Shown: positions 1-7,792 of the stretch, piece after piece
Layout: every line of letters starts with the position of its first letter
Position numbering within the stretch: the first letter of the stretch is position 1
Source: Deltaproteobacteria bacterium
GTDB taxonomy: Bacteria > Desulfobacterota > Desulfobacteria > Desulfobacterales > Desulfatirhabdiaceae
Length of the DNA stretch: 16,111 nt
NCBI GenBank assembly: GCA_021778975.1
Contig: JAJYBO010000036.1
Span: 1-16,111 of the forward strand
Direction: 5' to 3'
Translations under genes and position numbers: made by a program
The notes under the pieces: generated by a model
What the model saw: only the letters and a program-made list of their open reading frames with translations
What the model was told of the DNA's origin: nothing
Database searches by the model: none

Positions 1-330
1 CTTTCTCCGCAGCGATACGCTCCGCTTCGGCTTTCTCCGCGGCAATGCGCTCCGCTTCGGCTTTCTCCGCAGCAATGCGCTCCGCTTCGGCTTTCTCCGC
101 AGCGATGCGCTCTGCTTCGGCTTTCTCCGCAGCGATGCGCTCTGCTTCGGCTTTCTCCGCAGCAATGCGCTCCGCTTTGACTTTCTCCGCAGCGATGCGC
201 TCCGCTTTGGCTTTCTCCGCAGCAATGCGCTCCGCCTCGGCTTTCTCCGCAGCGATACGCTCCGCTTCGGCTTTCTCCGCAGCGATACGCTCTGCTTCGG
301 CTTTCTCCGCAGCGATACGCTCTGCTTCAT
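1..330 (-). repeat. 30-bp tandem repeat, 11 units, coding for a decapeptide
   Basis: Eleven head-to-tail 30-bp units begin at 1, 31, 61 and so on to 301. Each starts on the plus strand with ctttctccgc, and there are no spacers. The array continues past the left edge. Units 4 and 5 are identical, as are units 1 and 9. Most differences (positions 11, 14, 17, 23 and 27 of the unit) are synonymous in the minus-strand reading frame. Only the boundary of units 6/7 and the start of unit 7 change the protein (Ala-Glu to Val-Lys and Glu to Lys). Confidence 0.95.
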
Positions 331-676
331 ATTGAGCGTAATCTGCTTTTAAATCGAAACTTTTAAATAAAAGCGAGGAGATACGTTCCGCTTCTTGCGG
401 AATGACGGCGGACACAAACGGCGGAGCATCCGGCATCGGGGAGTTATCTGCAGGCAAAACGAAAATATGGGGAGGATTCCAGCCATCGAATTTTTTTAGA
501 ACCAGTTCGGAAATTGAAAGCGGCCTGACAACCGGCTCAGGCGCTACCGCACCCCCGGCAGGCTTTTCATTGTGCTGGACAGATTTGGAAGAAATCGGAG
601 CAGTTTTGCTTCCGGTTGTTTTTTTCTTCGGCGCCGTTTTTTTCTTTGAACCTTTGGTTGAAATGCTTTTTGCCAT
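1..676 (-). CDS. Decapeptide-repeat protein of unknown function, N-terminal part (cut by left edge)
   Basis: I do not recognise the family. An open frame runs without a stop from an ATG at 676 to the window edge (225 complete codons), with an AAAGGGG ribosome site 6-7 bases upstream. Residues 1-35 are Lys/Ser/Thr-rich (MAKSISTKGSKKKTAPKKKT). Residues 36-55 are Pro/Ala-rich. Residues 55-110 look like a small folded segment containing FDGWNPPHIFVLP. From about residue 117 the protein becomes tandem copies of EAERIAAEKA. An isolated EAERIS at 95-100 may be a decayed outlying unit. The repeat is rich in Glu/Lys/Arg/Ala, with R4-E8 and K9-E3' pairs spaced i,i+4, so a long straight alpha helix is expected (inference). 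There is no signal peptide or membrane segment in the visible part. The C-terminus is missing, so total length and function are unknown. Confidence 0.85.
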   Translation of the reverse strand, partial: MAKSISTKGSKKKTAPKKKTTGSKTAPISSKSVQHNEKPAGGAVAPEPVVRPLSISELVLKKFDGWNPPHIFVLPADNSPMPDAPPFVSAVIPQEAERISSLLFKSFDLKADYAQYEAERIAAEKAEAERIAAEKAEAERIAAEKAEAERIAAEKAKAERIAAEKVKAERIAAEKAEAERIAAEKAEAERIAAEKAEAERIAAEKAEAERIAAEKAEAERIAAEK

Positions 677-719
677 AAAAGACCCCTTTGACTTAATATA
701 TCAGAGTGATACCGCATTG

Positions 720-748
720 CTTATATCGGATGAGTCTGGATTTGTAAA
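720..748 (-). promoter_or_regulatory. Sigma70-like promoter for the decapeptide-repeat gene
   Basis: On the minus strand, TTTACA (743-748) and TATAAG (720-725) are separated by exactly 17 bases. Each hexamer matches the consensus at 5 of 6 positions. The start codon at 676 would lie about 37 bases downstream of the predicted transcription start. It sits between the end of the NamZ-like gene and the repeat gene, so the latter can be transcribed independently. Confidence 0.55.
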
Positions 749-767
749 TAGCATTTTTCAGATAACC

Positions 768-1946
768 TCACCGGGAATAGAGATGATATCTCCGACTGAC
801 CTGCCTGAACATTTCAAGCCCAGGCTGCCACGATGCCTCTATATCATCTATAAATTCAAGATGTTCAATACGAAATCGTATGTTAAAATCGCCAATAATC
901 ATGTCCATCGGCAGCTTTTCAAATTCATATTCATATGGCGGCTGTTTCCACAAAAATGCGTCTGGATGATGAAAAAGGATCGCCTGGAGCAGCTTCAAGG
1001 ATGTTCGATAAGGGCGATACTGCATCGGATCCGTGATATGAATCTGAAAGCCGCGGCACAACTTTCCCTGCCATTTACCGGATGTCGGCTCAAAGGCGAT
1101 TTCCCTCAAAACAATGCCAGCAAGATCGTCGCCTTTCAGAAAAGAGGCGATCCGCCGCGGATCGAGAAACGGCGCTCCGAAAATTTCAAAGGGCTGGGTG
1201 GTGCCGCGGCCTTCCGATATATTGGTGCCTTCCCAGATGACCTGACCCGGATAGACCATAGCGGTTGCAGGTGTCGGCATATTGGGCGACGGCGCCACCC
1301 AGACAATGCCGGTATCCCCAAAAAACATGTTCCGACGCCAGCCTTTCATGGGGATGACTTCCAGATCGCAACCAATTCCGTAATGTTCGTTAAAAAGCCG
1401 CGCAATTTCACCAATGGTCAGCCCATGACGCATGGGAATCGGAAATCGTCCGACAAAAGACCGGCAGTTTGCCGTCAGACAATTTCCCTCCACGGATGTC
1501 CCGTTGACCGGATTGGGTCTGTCGAGAACCAGCACTTTTTTGCCATGGGCCTGCGCCGCTTCCATACAGTAAGACAGGGTGTAGATAAACGTATAAACCC
1601 GTGCGCCGACATCCTGTATATCCACGACAAGAACGTCAATATCCGCCAGCATTTCTGGATGGGGAATCCGGGTGTCGCCATACAGGCTGTAAATGGGAAT
1701 GTGAAGGCATGGATCCATATCGTTGCCGGACGCTACCATGTTGTCCTGCTTTTCCGCATAAAATCCGTGCTGCGGAGAAAACAGCGCCTTGAGTTGCCCG
1801 GGAAACGCCCGGTCTATCCGCAAGCGGGCATGACAAAACCGGTCATCCACCGAAGCCGGATTGCACAGCAACCCCAGCCGTTTTCCCGACAGCCATGCTG
1901 GTGGTGACGCCAGAAGCTGTTCAAGCCCTGTTCTGACTTTTTCCAT
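768..1946 (-). CDS. namZ: NamZ/DUF1343-family exo-beta-N-acetylmuramidase
   Basis: The 392-residue protein matches DUF1343 (NamZ) from end to end. Family members remove terminal MurNAc from peptidoglycan fragments. Visible family blocks are LGLLCNPASVD (24-34), LFSPQHGFYAE (55-65), IPIYSLYG (83-90), a VVDIQDVGARVYTF block (107-120), LDRPNPVNG (141-149), PMRHGLTIGE (171-180) and a WEGTNISEGRGTTQPFE block (238-254). The ATG at 1946 was chosen because homology begins there. An AAGGAGA lies upstream at a long spacing of about 13 bases. The longer in-frame reading upstream crosses the divergent promoter region and has no family character. No signal peptide or lipobox is visible, unlike secreted members, so a cytoplasmic cell-wall recycling role is inferred. 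The gene is divergent from the glycyl-radical operon. Confidence 0.88.
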   Translation of the reverse strand: MEKVRTGLEQLLASPPAWLSGKRLGLLCNPASVDDRFCHARLRIDRAFPGQLKALFSPQHGFYAEKQDNMVASGNDMDPCLHIPIYSLYGDTRIPHPEMLADIDVLVVDIQDVGARVYTFIYTLSYCMEAAQAHGKKVLVLDRPNPVNGTSVEGNCLTANCRSFVGRFPIPMRHGLTIGEIARLFNEHYGIGCDLEVIPMKGWRRNMFFGDTGIVWVAPSPNMPTPATAMVYPGQVIWEGTNISEGRGTTQPFEIFGAPFLDPRRIASFLKGDDLAGIVLREIAFEPTSGKWQGKLCRGFQIHITDPMQYRPYRTSLKLLQAILFHHPDAFLWKQPPYEYEFEKLPMDMIIGDFNIRFRIEHLEFIDDIEASWQPGLEMFRQVSRRYHLYSR

Positions 1947-1982
1947 ATCCGCGGTGTTTCTCCTTTTTACAAAGCCGTCAAA

Positions 1983-2012
1983 TTGACTTTTGATAATATT
2001 GTCATATATCAT
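1983..2012 (+). promoter_or_regulatory. Candidate promoter for the glycyl-radical enzyme operon
   Basis: TTGACT (1983-1988) and TATCAT (2007-2012) are 18 bases apart in an AT-rich stretch between two divergent genes. The predicted transcription start (about 2018-2020) falls on the activase ATG at 2019, and no Shine-Dalgarno sequence precedes that ATG. TGATA (1991-1995) and TATCA (2007-2011) form a weak 5-bp inverted repeat across the spacer that could bind a regulator. Confidence 0.4.
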
Positions 2013-2018
2013 ATTACC

Positions 2019-2924
2019 ATGCATAGTGGAATTATCTTCGATATCAAAAAATTCGCAACCCATGACGGGCCTGGAATTCGCACGACAGTCTTCTTGAAAG
2101 GCTGTCCCCTCTCTTGCAGATGGTGTCATAACCCTGAAAGCCAGCGCTCAACAAGAGAAAAACTCTATCGCGTCCATCGCTGCACCGGTTGTGGAACGTG
2201 TCTGGCACTGTGTCCAGAACACGCCATAACGTCAGTCGGCGCAAAGATGCACACGGACATCGCGATCTGCAAACACTGCGGCCTCTGTACGGATGCCTGT
2301 CCTGTCGAAGCCTCCGAAATAGCGGGTAAAACCATGACCGTGGCGCAGGTAATCACCGAAATCGAAAAAGATATTCTTTTTTTCGATGAATCTTCCGGAG
2401 GGGTGACGTTTTCAGGAGGAGAGCCTCTGTATCAGCCGGATTTTCTGGGTGAACTCCTCGAAACCTGTCAGGTGCAGGGGATCCATACGGCTCTGGATAC
2501 CAGTGGTTTTTCGCGTTGGGAAGTCATCAACCGCGTGCGCAAGCATGTTGATTTGTTTTTATACGATCTCAAGCTGATGGATGATGAAAAGCACAGGCGG
2601 TTTACGGGCGTTTCCAACAGGGTGATTCTCGACAATTTACGAGAACTGTCTTCCCGTAACCATCATATCCGGATCCGATTTCCCGTCATCCCCGGCATCA
2701 CGGACGATCAGGACAACGTGACCGCCATCGCCACATTCGTTGCATCGTTGCCATCCGCGCCGGATGTGGATATACTGCCCTATCACGGTTCAGGTTCGGC
2801 CAAATACGAGGGCATAGGCAGCTCATACAGCCTTCCGGATTTACGTCCGCCATCGGATGCGGATATGGCGCGCATCGCCGCCTGTTTCCAGGAAAAAAAA
2901 CTGAACGTCACATCAGGAGGTTAA
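2019..2924 (+). CDS. Glycyl-radical enzyme activating protein (radical SAM)
   Basis: This 301-residue protein is the activase that would install the glycyl radical on the enzyme encoded immediately downstream. It binds S-adenosylmethionine through a [4Fe-4S] cluster held by C29-x3-C33-x2-C36, followed by the SGGEP motif (132-136). Between them is the two-cluster ferredoxin insert typical of activases for non-PFL glycyl-radical enzymes: C55, C58, C61, C65 and C84, C87, C90, C94. The N-terminus (MHSGIIFDIKKFATHDGPGI) is the classical family start, so ATG 2019 is preferred over the TTG at 1983, which falls inside the likely promoter. No clear ribosome site precedes it. Its stop codon ends one base before the ATG of the next gene, so the two are certainly co-transcribed. 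Confidence 0.93.
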   Translation: MHSGIIFDIKKFATHDGPGIRTTVFLKGCPLSCRWCHNPESQRSTREKLYRVHRCTGCGTCLALCPEHAITSVGAKMHTDIAICKHCGLCTDACPVEASEIAGKTMTVAQVITEIEKDILFFDESSGGVTFSGGEPLYQPDFLGELLETCQVQGIHTALDTSGFSRWEVINRVRKHVDLFLYDLKLMDDEKHRRFTGVSNRVILDNLRELSSRNHHIRIRFPVIPGITDDQDNVTAIATFVASLPSAPDVDILPYHGSGSAKYEGIGSSYSLPDLRPPSDADMARIAACFQEKKLNVTSGG

Positions 2925-2925
2925 C

Positions 2926-5292
2926 ATGACTGTTTCAGATAGAGTTACACGGCTCAGAACCCAGAGCCTGAATATATCCCCATCTCTTTCAACCGAACGT
3001 GCGGAGCTGATGACCGCATTTTACCGTCAAGACGCGGGCATGGTCTCCATACCGGTGCGGCGGGCGCTGGCGTTTCAGTATCTGATGGCGCACAAAACCA
3101 TCTGTATTCTGGATGACGAACTGATTGTCGGAGAAAAAGGGCCTGCCCCCAAAGCAACCCCCACCTATCCAGAACTGTGCTGCCACAGCCTGGAAGATCT
3201 GGACATTCTGAATTCCAGAGATAAAATCCCCTTCGCTGTCAGCCCGGAGGCTCGAAAAACATATCAGGAAGATATCATCCCCTTCTGGAACGGAAAATCC
3301 ATGCGAGAGCTGATTTTTCGAGAAATGAGCGACGAATGGAAAGCAGCCTATGACGCCGGTATCTTCACGGAATTCATGGAACAGCGGGCCCCAGGACATA
3401 CGGTGCTGGGAGACAAAATTTACCGGCGGGGCTTTCTCGATTTCAAACGGGAAATCGAGATGCATCTGAAGGCGCTCGATTATCTCGATGACCCCAACGC
3501 CTACGACCGACGCCAGGAACTGGAAGCCATGTCCATTTGCGTGGATGCCATGATAGCGTTCAGTCATCGTTATGCGGAAAAGGCGCGGCTTTTGGCCCGG
3601 CAGGAAACCCGTCCCGAACGGAAGGCCGAACTGATGCAGATTGCAGATATCTGTTTGAAGGCGCCGTCCCATGCGCCGGAAACCTTCCACGAAGCCCTTC
3701 AATACTACTGGTTTGTACATCTGGGCGTCACAACGGAACTGAATACATGGGATGCTTTCGATCCGGGACGTCTCGACCAGCATTTGCTGCCATTTTACCG
3801 CAAAGGAATCGAAGACGGCTCCCTGACCCGCGACAAAGCCGAAGAACTGCTTCAGTGTTTCTGGATCAAGTTCAACAACCAGCCGGCCCCCCCGAAAGTG
3901 GGCATTACCGCCGCGGAAAGCGCCACTTACACAGACTTCGCTCAGATCAACGTCGGCGGCCTCACCCCTGAGGGCGCCGACGGGGTTAATGAAGTATCTT
4001 TTCTGCTGCTGGATGTCATCGAATCCATGCGCCTGTTACAGCCCAGTTCCTCCATTCAGGTCAGCAAGAAAAATCCGGACCGATTCATCAAGCGGGCGAC
4101 CGAAATCATCCGCACCGGATTTGGGCAGCCGTCGGTGTTCAACGCCGACGCCATTGTTCAGGAGCTGATCCGTCAGGGGAAATCCATCGAAGACGCCCGG
4201 AGCGGCGGTTCCAGCGGATGTGTGGAAGTCGGCGCCTTCGGAAAGGAAAACTACAATCTCACCGGCTATTTCAATATGCCGAAAGTATTTGAAATCACGC
4301 TCAACAACGGTATTGACCCCCGAACCGGGAAAAAAATTGGCGTTGAAACCGGAGACCCCAAAACTTTCGCCTGCATGGATGAACTGATGGCGGCCTATGT
4401 TCAGCAGATGCGCCATTTTATCAACATCAAGATCCAGGGCAACAATGTGATCGAACGCCTCTACGCCAACTGGATGCCGGCGCCGTTTCTTTCCCTTCTG
4501 ATTGACGACTGCATGGCGCGAGGGCGCGATTATCACAATGGCGGCGCCCGATACAACAGCACCTACATCCAGGGCGTTGGGCTGGGATCGCTGACGGACA
4601 TGGCGACGGCCGTCCAATATCATGTCTTTGACCGGCGGACATTATCTATGAAGGCGTTGTTGCAGGCCCTGTCCACAGACTTTTCCGGCTATGAGAACCT
4701 CCGCCTGATGCTGACCCATAAAACACCCCGGTACGGCAACGATGACGACTACGCGGATGATATGATGAAAGCGCTTTTCGAGGCATATTTCCAGGCCATT
4801 GACGGCCGTCCGAACACGAAAAACGGCGTCTATCACATCAATCTGCTGCCAACAACCTGCCATGTATATTTTGGCTCCGTCACGGGCGCAACACCTGACG
4901 GCCGTCATGCCGGCCTGCCCCTTTCAGAAGGCATTTCACCCGTTCAGGGCGCGGACCGGCAAGGGCCTACCGCGGTGCTGAAATCCGCCGCCAAAATGGA
5001 CCATATCCGCACCGGCGGCACGCTTCTCAACCAGAAATTCACTCCGCAACTGCTTAAAAACGATGCCGATCTGGATAAACTGGTGCAGTTGATCCGTTCC
5101 TATTTCCGACTGGATGGTCATCATATTCAATTTAACGTGGCGGATGCCGAAACGCTGAAAGCCGCTCAGCAGCATCCGGAACAACATCGGGATCTGATCG
5201 TCCGGGTCGCGGGCTACAGCGACTATTTCTGCGATCTGACACCTGCGCTTCAAGATGAGATCATCGCCCGCACGGCGCATACCTCTTTCTGA
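2926..5292 (+). CDS. hypD: Glycyl-radical enzyme, probable trans-4-hydroxy-L-proline dehydratase
   Basis: This 788-residue enzyme carries the radical Cys432 in SSGCVEVGAFGKE, Glu434 two residues on, and Gly763 in RVAGYSDYF near the C-terminus. Numbering is offset by exactly -2 from the C. difficile HypD active-site residues as I recall them. Those correspond here to H158, D276, S332, D337, F338, C432, E434, Y448, T643 and G763, and every one is present. HypD dehydrates trans-4-hydroxyproline to pyrroline-5-carboxylate, which ProC reduces to proline; proC is not in this window. The start has a perfect AGGAGG (2915-2920) five bases before the ATG. Pyruvate formate-lyase is excluded because there is no adjacent Cys-Cys pair. 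Related glycyl-radical enzymes acting on other hydroxyprolines or on arylacetates are the main alternatives. The symbol is not the hydrogenase-maturation hypD. Confidence 0.82.
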   Translation: MTVSDRVTRLRTQSLNISPSLSTERAELMTAFYRQDAGMVSIPVRRALAFQYLMAHKTICILDDELIVGEKGPAPKATPTYPELCCHSLEDLDILNSRDKIPFAVSPEARKTYQEDIIPFWNGKSMRELIFREMSDEWKAAYDAGIFTEFMEQRAPGHTVLGDKIYRRGFLDFKREIEMHLKALDYLDDPNAYDRRQELEAMSICVDAMIAFSHRYAEKARLLARQETRPERKAELMQIADICLKAPSHAPETFHEALQYYWFVHLGVTTELNTWDAFDPGRLDQHLLPFYRKGIEDGSLTRDKAEELLQCFWIKFNNQPAPPKVGITAAESATYTDFAQINVGGLTPEGADGVNEVSFLLLDVIESMRLLQPSSSIQVSKKNPDRFIKRATEIIRTGFGQPSVFNADAIVQELIRQGKSIEDARSGGSSGCVEVGAFGKENYNLTGYFNMPKVFEITLNNGIDPRTGKKIGVETGDPKTFACMDELMAAYVQQMRHFINIKIQGNNVIERLYANWMPAPFLSLLIDDCMARGRDYHNGGARYNSTYIQGVGLGSLTDMATAVQYHVFDRRTLSMKALLQALSTDFSGYENLRLMLTHKTPRYGNDDDYADDMMKALFEAYFQAIDGRPNTKNGVYHINLLPTTCHVYFGSVTGATPDGRHAGLPLSEGISPVQGADRQGPTAVLKSAAKMDHIRTGGTLLNQKFTPQLLKNDADLDKLVQLIRSYFRLDGHHIQFNVADAETLKAAQQHPEQHRDLIVRVAGYSDYFCDLTPALQDEIIARTAHTSF

Positions 5293-5373
5293 CAACGCAA
5301 GGCATCGTTTCCAGACGGTATGCAGATGTGTTATTGATTTCAACCATTTCGGCCACCATACGTCTTTCAATTT

Positions 5374-6186
5374 ATGGATATCAAAAAATCCTTTGAAATT
5401 CTGAATCTTAACCCCGACGCTTCGCCGGATGATGTCCGGCAGGCGTATCGGGATTTGGTGAACGTATGGCACCCGGACCGTTTTCTGAACAACCCCCGAT
5501 TGCAGGAAAAAGCGGCGCATCAACTTCAGGAAATCAACCTGGCGTATGAAACCGTAATGGCGTTTACAGGAACGGCTTCAAAACCTTCTGCACAACATTC
5601 TGCACAAACCGAAAAACCACGGTCTCAGCCCCGCGCCCCATCCCCTAAATTCCGATTTTCATTCAAATTGACGTTATCACTGCCGGTATGGGTGGCAAGA
5701 ATGACAGCGCGGCTGCTGGACAATATCCTGCTTGCCCTGGCGCTGGGATATATGGATATTTTCCGCCTGTTCCCCGCGTCTGCAGCGGGTGTAGGGCTGT
5801 GCGTGTTTGCGGTCATGCTGCTGTGGGTCTTTATCGAAGCCAATCTTCTCAGCATGACGGGAACAACCCCCGGCAAATGGATGCTCAACATGCGAGTGGT
5901 AAATCGTCATGGCAACCCGCCGGTGCTTCTCGAAGCCTTCAGACGCAGCATGACTGTCTGGTGGTATGGGCTGGGCGCCGGATGTATCCCCATCACGATG
6001 GTGACGCTGCCCATCGTTTGTCTGCGACTGATCCGAAACCGGCCGGCCCGATGGGATGTCGCAGGCCGGTTTGTCGTTATATTGGGACCCAGAACATGGG
6101 TGCGAACAACTGGCGCTGCCCTGACACTGCTGCTGGGAATATTTCTTGTCGTAACGATGTGGATAACCCGGCATCCCAATCCATAG
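5374..6186 (+). CDS. J-domain/RDD-family membrane protein
   Basis: This 270-residue protein joins two domains. Residues 1-65 are a DnaJ J-domain with the HPD motif at H33-P34-D35, flanked by helix II (DDVRQAYRDLVNVW) and helix III (EKAAHQLQEINLAYE). Residues 66-98 are a polar Ser/Pro/Gln-rich linker. Residues 104-265 are an RDD domain with RLLD (113-116), GTTPGKWMLNMRV (163-175) and the late Asp228 in RWD. Hydrophobic spans lie near 114-128, 136-158, 196-215 and 247-264. The J-domain would recruit DnaK to the membrane (family knowledge plus inference). The substrate of the RDD part is unknown. No good ribosome site precedes the ATG, but the J-domain begins right at this Met, as it does in homologues. 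Confidence 0.85.
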   Translation: MDIKKSFEILNLNPDASPDDVRQAYRDLVNVWHPDRFLNNPRLQEKAAHQLQEINLAYETVMAFTGTASKPSAQHSAQTEKPRSQPRAPSPKFRFSFKLTLSLPVWVARMTARLLDNILLALALGYMDIFRLFPASAAGVGLCVFAVMLLWVFIEANLLSMTGTTPGKWMLNMRVVNRHGNPPVLLEAFRRSMTVWWYGLGAGCIPITMVTLPIVCLRLIRNRPARWDVAGRFVVILGPRTWVRTTGAALTLLLGIFLVVTMWITRHPNP

Positions 6187-6265
6187 CCACATACGGAACA
6201 AACTCGATGGACAGCGGTATGCTGGCTGGATTACCGTAACCAAACCTCACAGGATTTGATGAACG

Positions 6266-7792
6266 ATGGAAGAGACTATTTACACGCTGGATATCAAGAC
6301 GAATGTCACCAAATCCGTTCTGGATGTATTCGACACCATGCTGTCTTTTCAATTGGAGACGGTGGAAGATGCTCCCGCCACAGATGTCACCGAAAAGCGC
6401 ATTGTCGGTTCCGTCAACTTTGCCGGCCAGGTCTGTGGTATTATTCTCATCCACATTCAGGATGAATTCGCCAGAAATATGGCCGCCGCCATGCTGGGAA
6501 TGACCATCGAAGAGATCGAAAGCGATGAGGAAGTCCGGGATGTCATCTGCGAAATCAGCAATATTGTCGGCGGCAACCTCAAGTCATTTTTCAACGATTC
6601 GGGATTTTACTGCGTACTCTCTACGCCATCCATCACATCCGGTGAAAATTTCGACATCACGTCGCTCAATACCGAGCGCTACGAAAGCATCAGTTATCGG
6701 TATCAGGCCTACAATATTCGGGTGGAAGTCGGTGTCAAGCTACAGAGTGGCTATCAGGCGGACACCGGCGGCGCTCAGGAACCGCCCAAAATTGACACTC
6801 AGAAGATCCGGGAACTGAATCTTGCCGCCAAAATTCCAGATTCGGTCATCAATGTATTCACCACGATGCTGTCCATGGATATCCAGATTGCCGATGCGGT
6901 TTCAAAATCCGATCTGGAAGGCATGCGCACGGTCGGCGCCGTCAGCTTCGCGGGGGATGCCATGGGCATCATCAATATTCACATCACCGGCCAGTTCGCC
7001 CGAGAAATGGCGGCCGCCATGCTGGATATGACAGTAGATGAGGTGGATGGAGATCAGGATGTCAACGATGTCATCGGCGAACTCAGCAACATCATCGGCG
7101 GCAATCTAAAATCCATATTTTCCGATGTCGGCCTTCGCTGCGAGCTTTCCACACCCTCCATCACCCGCGGCAGCGATTTCAGAATCGAATCCATGAACAT
7201 GGAACGGTATGAGCGATTCGCTTTCACGCTCGGCGATCACACATTCTTTGTGGAATTTGGTCTGAAGCTCGCGGAAGGCCTGAACCTTCCTGCCATGAAC
7301 GGCAAGGACATCAACTACCAGGTTGTTGAAGAAGCAGGTGCTGTAGCTCCCCAATGGCCCGAATTTACAGAAAACCCCGAAACCTTAGCGACAGAAGAAA
7401 CAGCGCCTCCAGAAATTCAAGGTCCTGACGTACCGCCAGAACCCCCCAAAGAAAAGCCACCCGCCTATGCAGGGAGGACGGATCAACAACGCACCGCCCC
7501 TGTGCAGCCGACATCACCGCCATCCGATGTCAATCTGGAGTTTCTGCTGGATATTCCCCTCGAAATTACCATCGAACTTGGCAGATCCCGGATGAAAATC
7601 AAAGACCTGCTCAAAATAAAGGAGCATTCCGTAGTTGAATTGAGCGCTCTGGCCGATGAACCTGTGGATATTCTGGTAAACCACAAACTGATCGCCAAAG
7701 GAGAAGTTGTTGTGGAGGGAGGCAAATATGGCATTCGGGTCACTGAAATCCTCAGTCGGGCGGAACGAATTAAAAGCCTCAGCCGATCATAA
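6266..7792 (+). CDS. Motor-switch protein: two CheX-like domains fused to FliN/SpoA
   Basis: The 508-residue protein has three parts. Residues 1-160 and 182-338 are two CheX-like domains about 62% identical to each other over an 85-residue core (48-132 against 223-308, my hand count). Each keeps the phosphatase-type Glu-x2-Asn pair, E96/N99 and E272/N275, with prolines at 121 and 297. Residues 340-420 form a Pro/Glu-rich linker. Residues 421-503 are a SpoA/FliN domain (NLEFLLDIPLEITIELG at the start, GKYGIRVTEI near the end). By analogy with FliY of Bacillus (CheC-like plus FliN), it should sit in the flagellar switch and dephosphorylate CheY-P there (inference). It precedes csrA and fliW, which supports a flagellar role. 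The ribosome site is weak (AGGA, about 12 bases away). Confidence 0.85.
   Translation: MEETIYTLDIKTNVTKSVLDVFDTMLSFQLETVEDAPATDVTEKRIVGSVNFAGQVCGIILIHIQDEFARNMAAAMLGMTIEEIESDEEVRDVICEISNIVGGNLKSFFNDSGFYCVLSTPSITSGENFDITSLNTERYESISYRYQAYNIRVEVGVKLQSGYQADTGGAQEPPKIDTQKIRELNLAAKIPDSVINVFTTMLSMDIQIADAVSKSDLEGMRTVGAVSFAGDAMGIINIHITGQFAREMAAAMLDMTVDEVDGDQDVNDVIGELSNIIGGNLKSIFSDVGLRCELSTPSITRGSDFRIESMNMERYERFAFTLGDHTFFVEFGLKLAEGLNLPAMNGKDINYQVVEEAGAVAPQWPEFTENPETLATEETAPPEIQGPDVPPEPPKEKPPAYAGRTDQQRTAPVQPTSPPSDVNLEFLLDIPLEITIELGRSRMKIKDLLKIKEHSVVELSALADEPVDILVNHKLIAKGEVVVEGGKYGIRVTEILSRAERIKSLSRS

Noticed and set aside
1..330. CRISPR-like array of 30-bp repeats
   Set aside because: The units are contiguous with no spacers, keep an open minus-strand frame, and encode a decapeptide repeat.
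402..1907. Plus-strand open frame of 501 codons
   Set aside because: It lies opposite NamZ and the repeat gene, crosses the intergenic gap, and its translation has low-complexity, non-family character. It is a shadow.
2989..3783. Minus-strand open frame opposite hypD
   Set aside because: The plus strand carries a full-length glycyl-radical enzyme with intact motifs. The antisense frame shows no recognisable domain.
2926..5292. Pyruvate formate-lyase or choline trimethylamine-lyase
   Set aside because: The active-site motif is GCVEVG, not the Cys-Cys of PFL or the GCVEP type of choline lyase/diol dehydratases. The residues fit the hydroxyproline/arylacetate branch, with hydroxyproline favoured.
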